Assembly: GCF_026965555.1 (NCBI RefSeq)
Contig: NZ_CP114040.1
Location: forward strand, 6,262,001 to 6,326,000
From: Nannocystis punicea
Lineage (GTDB): Bacteria; Myxococcota_A; Polyangia; Nannocystales; Nannocystaceae
Length of the DNA: 64,000 nt
Direction: 5' to 3'
Shown: piece by piece, positions 61,436-64,000 of the stretch
How positions within the stretch are numbered: the first letter of the stretch is position 1
Layout: each line of letters begins with the position of its first letter
The notes under the pieces: generated by a model
Databases searched by the model: none
The model's input: the letters and a program-made list of their open reading frames with translations, nothing else
Told to the model about the DNA's origin: nothing
Translations under genes and position numbers: made by a program

Positions 61436-61725
61436 ACGGCGCGCAGGCGCCTCGAGGTGGGCGCGTGGCGCCGCGGGTCGGCAGCGGGCGGCAAGTCTTG
61501 CGGCGAGCGATCGGCCAGGGAATGACGGCAGCGCGGGCGAGCAGGCGTGCGCGCATTCATTCGAGCGAACCGCGCGCGAATCGCCGGCCGCGTCCTTACA
61601 ATGTTCAACCGGCGCAGGACAATGCCCATTCGCCGCACCGGCGTCCGCTCGCCTGCTCGCGGCCGGCGGCGCCTCGCCGCCCGCGGGCTTTTCATCGCCG
61701 CGCCCGCGTGGTCTGCTGGGCCTGT
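61436..61725. other. Intergenic, 290 bp
   Basis: This contains the upstream region of the protease-nuclease gene. A 15-bp sequence AATGACGGCAGCGCG at 61521-61535 recurs at 63823-63837, on the other side of that gene. Confidence 0.5.
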
Positions 61726-63795
61726 ATGGCCTCCCCCGAACGCATCCGCGCCTGTGCGGAGTCCCTCCTGCCGCGGACGGAGCTCGAATCCGGCCGCTCC
61801 ATCGACCCCATCGTCGCCGGCGCCGCGCAGTGGTTTCACCTCGACGCCCGGCAGACCGAGCAAGTGCGCACCACGGCGCGCAAGTGGATCGAGGGCGCCC
61901 CGCTCATGCCCGCCGATCTGGATTGCCTCGAGGCGATCCTTTTGCCCAAGGAGCGTCCGGTCGCCGACCTCGCCGGCGGCAAGCTGCTCGGCCTGCCGCA
62001 GGGCGAGTTCTTCGACCTCTACGCCGACACCGCCCTCCGCGGCCGGATCGAGGCGTGCTTGCCCGCGATCGGACGCATCGAGCTGCCGGGCAACCTGTCG
62101 CTGCCGTACGGCGGCGCCGGCTTCGTGGTCGGCGACGGCCTCGTCATGACCAATCGCCACGTCGCCCAGCTGTTCGCCAGCGGCGTCGGGCGCAACGCCC
62201 TGCGCTTCCTCCCCGGACAGACGGCGGCCTTCGATCCGCGGCACGAGCGGCCCGACGAGCCGGCGGGTCCGATCTACGCCCTGTCCCGCGTCGTCATGAT
62301 CCATCCGTACTGGGACATGGCCCTGCTGGGCGTCGACGGCTTGCGAGTCGCCCCCCTCGAGCTCGCGACCGACGACGTGCCCGCCCGCCGGCGCGTCGTC
62401 GTCGTCGGGTATCCGGGCTTCGATCCGCGCAACGACGTCGAGGTCCAGCAGCGGGTGTTCCGCGGGCGCTACAACCTCAAGCGCCTCGCCCCCGGCTACT
62501 TCGGCGGGCGCCGCCGGGTCGCCAGCTTCGGCCGCACCGTGTCCGCCGCGCTGCACGACGCCTCGACCCTCGGCGCCTGCTCGGGCGCCGCGATCGTCGA
62601 CGTCGCGACCGGCCGCGTGCTCGGGCTCCACTTCGGCGGCGTCTACCTCGATCGCAACTTCGCCGTCCCGGCCGCCGAGCTCGCGTGGGACTCGCGGGTC
62701 GTCGACGCCGGGGTCAAGTTCGCCGGCCGGCCCGCCGCGCGCCCCTTGCCGCGCGAGTGGAGCGCCGCGTGGAGCGACGTCGAGGAGGTCCTGCCGCCCG
62801 CGCAGTCACCGGGAGAAGTCCCGCGAATGGCAGTCGCCGGATCGGAGCAGACCCTCAGCCTCACCGTGCCGATCGAGATCACGGTGCGAATCGGCCCCGC
62901 CGGCCCGCACGGTGCCACCATTGCCGCCGGCCCGACGACCGAGCCGACGATCGTCGTTCGCCCCGAGCTGCGCCAGCTCGTCGCCGCCGCGCGGGCGCGC
63001 CGCTATTACGACGCCGGCCAGGACGCGGTCGACCGCGACAAGTACTACGCCGACGTCCTGCACGACGTCTCCTACGAATCGCTGTCGGCGCTGGTCGCGG
63101 CCACCCACCTGGAGACCCCGAGCTACGATCCCAGCCGTCACCTCTATCCGTGGGTCGACCTGCGGCCCGACCGCCGCCTGGCCTCGATCTACTCCAACGT
63201 CACCTTCACCCCCGAGGAGCTGATCGCCGCCGACGCCCGCATCGACGCGGCCCGCCGCGCCCGCCGGGCCGAGGCGCTGGCCTGGCGCAGCTTCGAGTCG
63301 CCCGCGGCGCTCGCCGAGCTCGAGGCCGCGATCGAGGCCGAGCTGCCCTACAACTGCGAGCACGTGGTCCCGCAGAGCTGGTTCCGCAAGCGCGAGCCGA
63401 TGCGCGGCGACCTCCACCACCTGTTCGCCTGCGATCATCACTGCAACCAGCTGCGGGCCAACCGCTCGTACTTCGAGTTCGCCCGCGACGAGCCCCTGCC
63501 GCCCTGCGGCGAGGGCGAGGGCCCGCACTTCGAGCCCGCCAACGGCCGCGGCCCGGTCGCGCGCGCCACCCTGTACTTCCTGGTCCGCTACCCCGGCGAG
63601 ATCGACGCGCCGCACGAACTCCAGCCCGCGCAGCTCGAGCTGCTCACGCGCTGGTCCAAGGAGGAGCCGCCCGGGCAGTACGAGCGTCACCGCAATCAGG
63701 CGATCTTCGCCGTCCAGGGCAATCGCAACCCGTTCGTCGATTATCCGCAGTGGGTCGACCTCGTCGACTTCACGCCCGGGCTGGGCGTCCCGTGA
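61726..63795 (+). CDS. Trypsin-like protease fused to endonuclease I (cytoplasmic)
   Basis: 689 aa from ATG 61726. There is no signal peptide or membrane segment. Residues 1-110 are helical (PERIRACAESLLPRTELESG, RKWIEGAPLMPADLDCLEAI). A trypsin-like domain follows with His 145 (LVMTNRHVAQLF), Asp 197 (HPYWDMALLGVD) and Ser 286 (LGACSGAAIVD), a complete triad. After a linker (about 370-430) comes an endonuclease I (EndA-type) domain: YNCEHVVPQSWFRKREPMRG with His 546, then DLHHLFACDHHCNQLRANRS. EndA enzymes are normally secreted alone. A cytoplasmic protease-plus-nuclease chain suggests a self-contained effector, for example defence or programmed death; that is inference. Confidence 0.85.
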   Translation: MASPERIRACAESLLPRTELESGRSIDPIVAGAAQWFHLDARQTEQVRTTARKWIEGAPLMPADLDCLEAILLPKERPVADLAGGKLLGLPQGEFFDLYADTALRGRIEACLPAIGRIELPGNLSLPYGGAGFVVGDGLVMTNRHVAQLFASGVGRNALRFLPGQTAAFDPRHERPDEPAGPIYALSRVVMIHPYWDMALLGVDGLRVAPLELATDDVPARRRVVVVGYPGFDPRNDVEVQQRVFRGRYNLKRLAPGYFGGRRRVASFGRTVSAALHDASTLGACSGAAIVDVATGRVLGLHFGGVYLDRNFAVPAAELAWDSRVVDAGVKFAGRPAARPLPREWSAAWSDVEEVLPPAQSPGEVPRMAVAGSEQTLSLTVPIEITVRIGPAGPHGATIAAGPTTEPTIVVRPELRQLVAAARARRYYDAGQDAVDRDKYYADVLHDVSYESLSALVAATHLETPSYDPSRHLYPWVDLRPDRRLASIYSNVTFTPEELIAADARIDAARRARRAEALAWRSFESPAALAELEAAIEAELPYNCEHVVPQSWFRKREPMRGDLHHLFACDHHCNQLRANRSYFEFARDEPLPPCGEGEGPHFEPANGRGPVARATLYFLVRYPGEIDAPHELQPAQLELLTRWSKEEPPGQYERHRNQAIFAVQGNRNPFVDYPQWVDLVDFTPGLGVP

Positions 63796-64000
63796 CGGCG
63801 CCGATCATCATCCACGATTCGCAATGACGGCAGCGCGTCCCCGCTGAATCGCCGCCATCGGAGCGCCGACGTCGACTTCGGCCTATGCGGCAGCCCGGCG
63901 GGGACCCGCTGTCTCGGCCGTTCGAGGCCGGCCGAAGTCGCGCAGTCGAGCGAGGATTCGCCGATCCTCGCGGATCCGCGCGTCCGCTCGCCAGACCGCG
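63796..64000. other. Right edge, about 205 bp
   Basis: No gene is visible. It contains the second copy of the 15-bp sequence AATGACGGCAGCGCG (63823-63837). Confidence 0.4.

Noticed and set aside
60580..61725. N-terminal extension of the protease-nuclease gene through the AgmX-type gene
   Set aside because: The upstream part is an Arg/Gly-rich frame lying over the real AgmX/PglI-type gene. ATG 61726 is the sensible start.

Overview
The window is very GC-rich and gene-dense. Two traits point to a soil- or sediment-living myxobacterium, probably of the Nannocystaceae/Polyangiales type. First, it holds typical myxobacterial families: an MglA-like GTPase, an AgmX/PglI-type protein, an ECF sigma operon, and a CheB/CheR hybrid kinase. 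Second, it carries about a dozen secreted lipoproteins, most with a Ser/Thr-rich linker directly after the lipobox cysteine. The assignment is an inference from gene content; no rRNA, tRNA or housekeeping marker is present.

Layout. 0-8 kb: end of a secreted propeller-like protein, a VWA-like lipoprotein, a CPBP membrane protease, a GAF histidine kinase, and a divergent copper P-type ATPase with two altered catalytic motifs. 8-13.4 kb: a wax-ester synthase, then a disturbed zone with a truncated AI-2E transporter, a beta/gamma-crystallin plus aerolysin-like toxin of lower GC, and a frameshifted VWA-lipoprotein relic. 13.4-22.8 kb: CheB/CheR hybrid kinase, KefB-like antiporter, two tandem AI-2E transporters and a CsbD-like gene with a clear intrinsic terminator. 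22.8-25.3 kb: sparse, with small ORFs and an orphan 3' fragment of a VCBS-repeat lipoprotein whose intact paralogue lies at 58-60 kb. 25.4-38 kb: an IgGFc-binding-type lipoprotein, a three-gene DyP-peroxidase cluster and several large lipoproteins. 38-64 kb: a CatB-type acetyltransferase, an amidohydrolase, an ECF sigma factor fused to a membrane-anchored partner domain, secreted hydrolases, an intact IS1380-family element, a two-cNMP-domain protein, an LRR/MglA-like pair and a cytoplasmic trypsin-endonuclease I fusion.

The most unusual signal is a family of phased palindromic repeats seen only from 38.9 kb onward. Decamers of the type nRaCATGtYn recur at a strict 14-bp pitch (10-bp palindrome plus 4-bp spacer) in runs of two to five. 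There are eight loci in about 22 kb: 38.90, 40.93, 43.00, 49.20, 52.70, 54.60, 56.11 and 60.48 kb. They lie upstream of genes, between convergent genes, across one start codon and once inside a coding linker. I do not recognise this element. Other points worth attention are an MglA-like GTPase with proline at both positions of the catalytic Arg53/Gln82 pair, the trypsin-nuclease fusion, and the crystallin-aerolysin protein.

Most genes act at the cell surface or outside it (lipoproteins, proteases, phosphodiesterase-like and amidohydrolase enzymes) or in sensing. Few form classic metabolic operons. The clearest transcription units are 28253-31223 (DyP cluster), 40930-44028 (beta-barrel, sigma fusion, lipoprotein) and 56577-57828 (LRR plus MglA-like).
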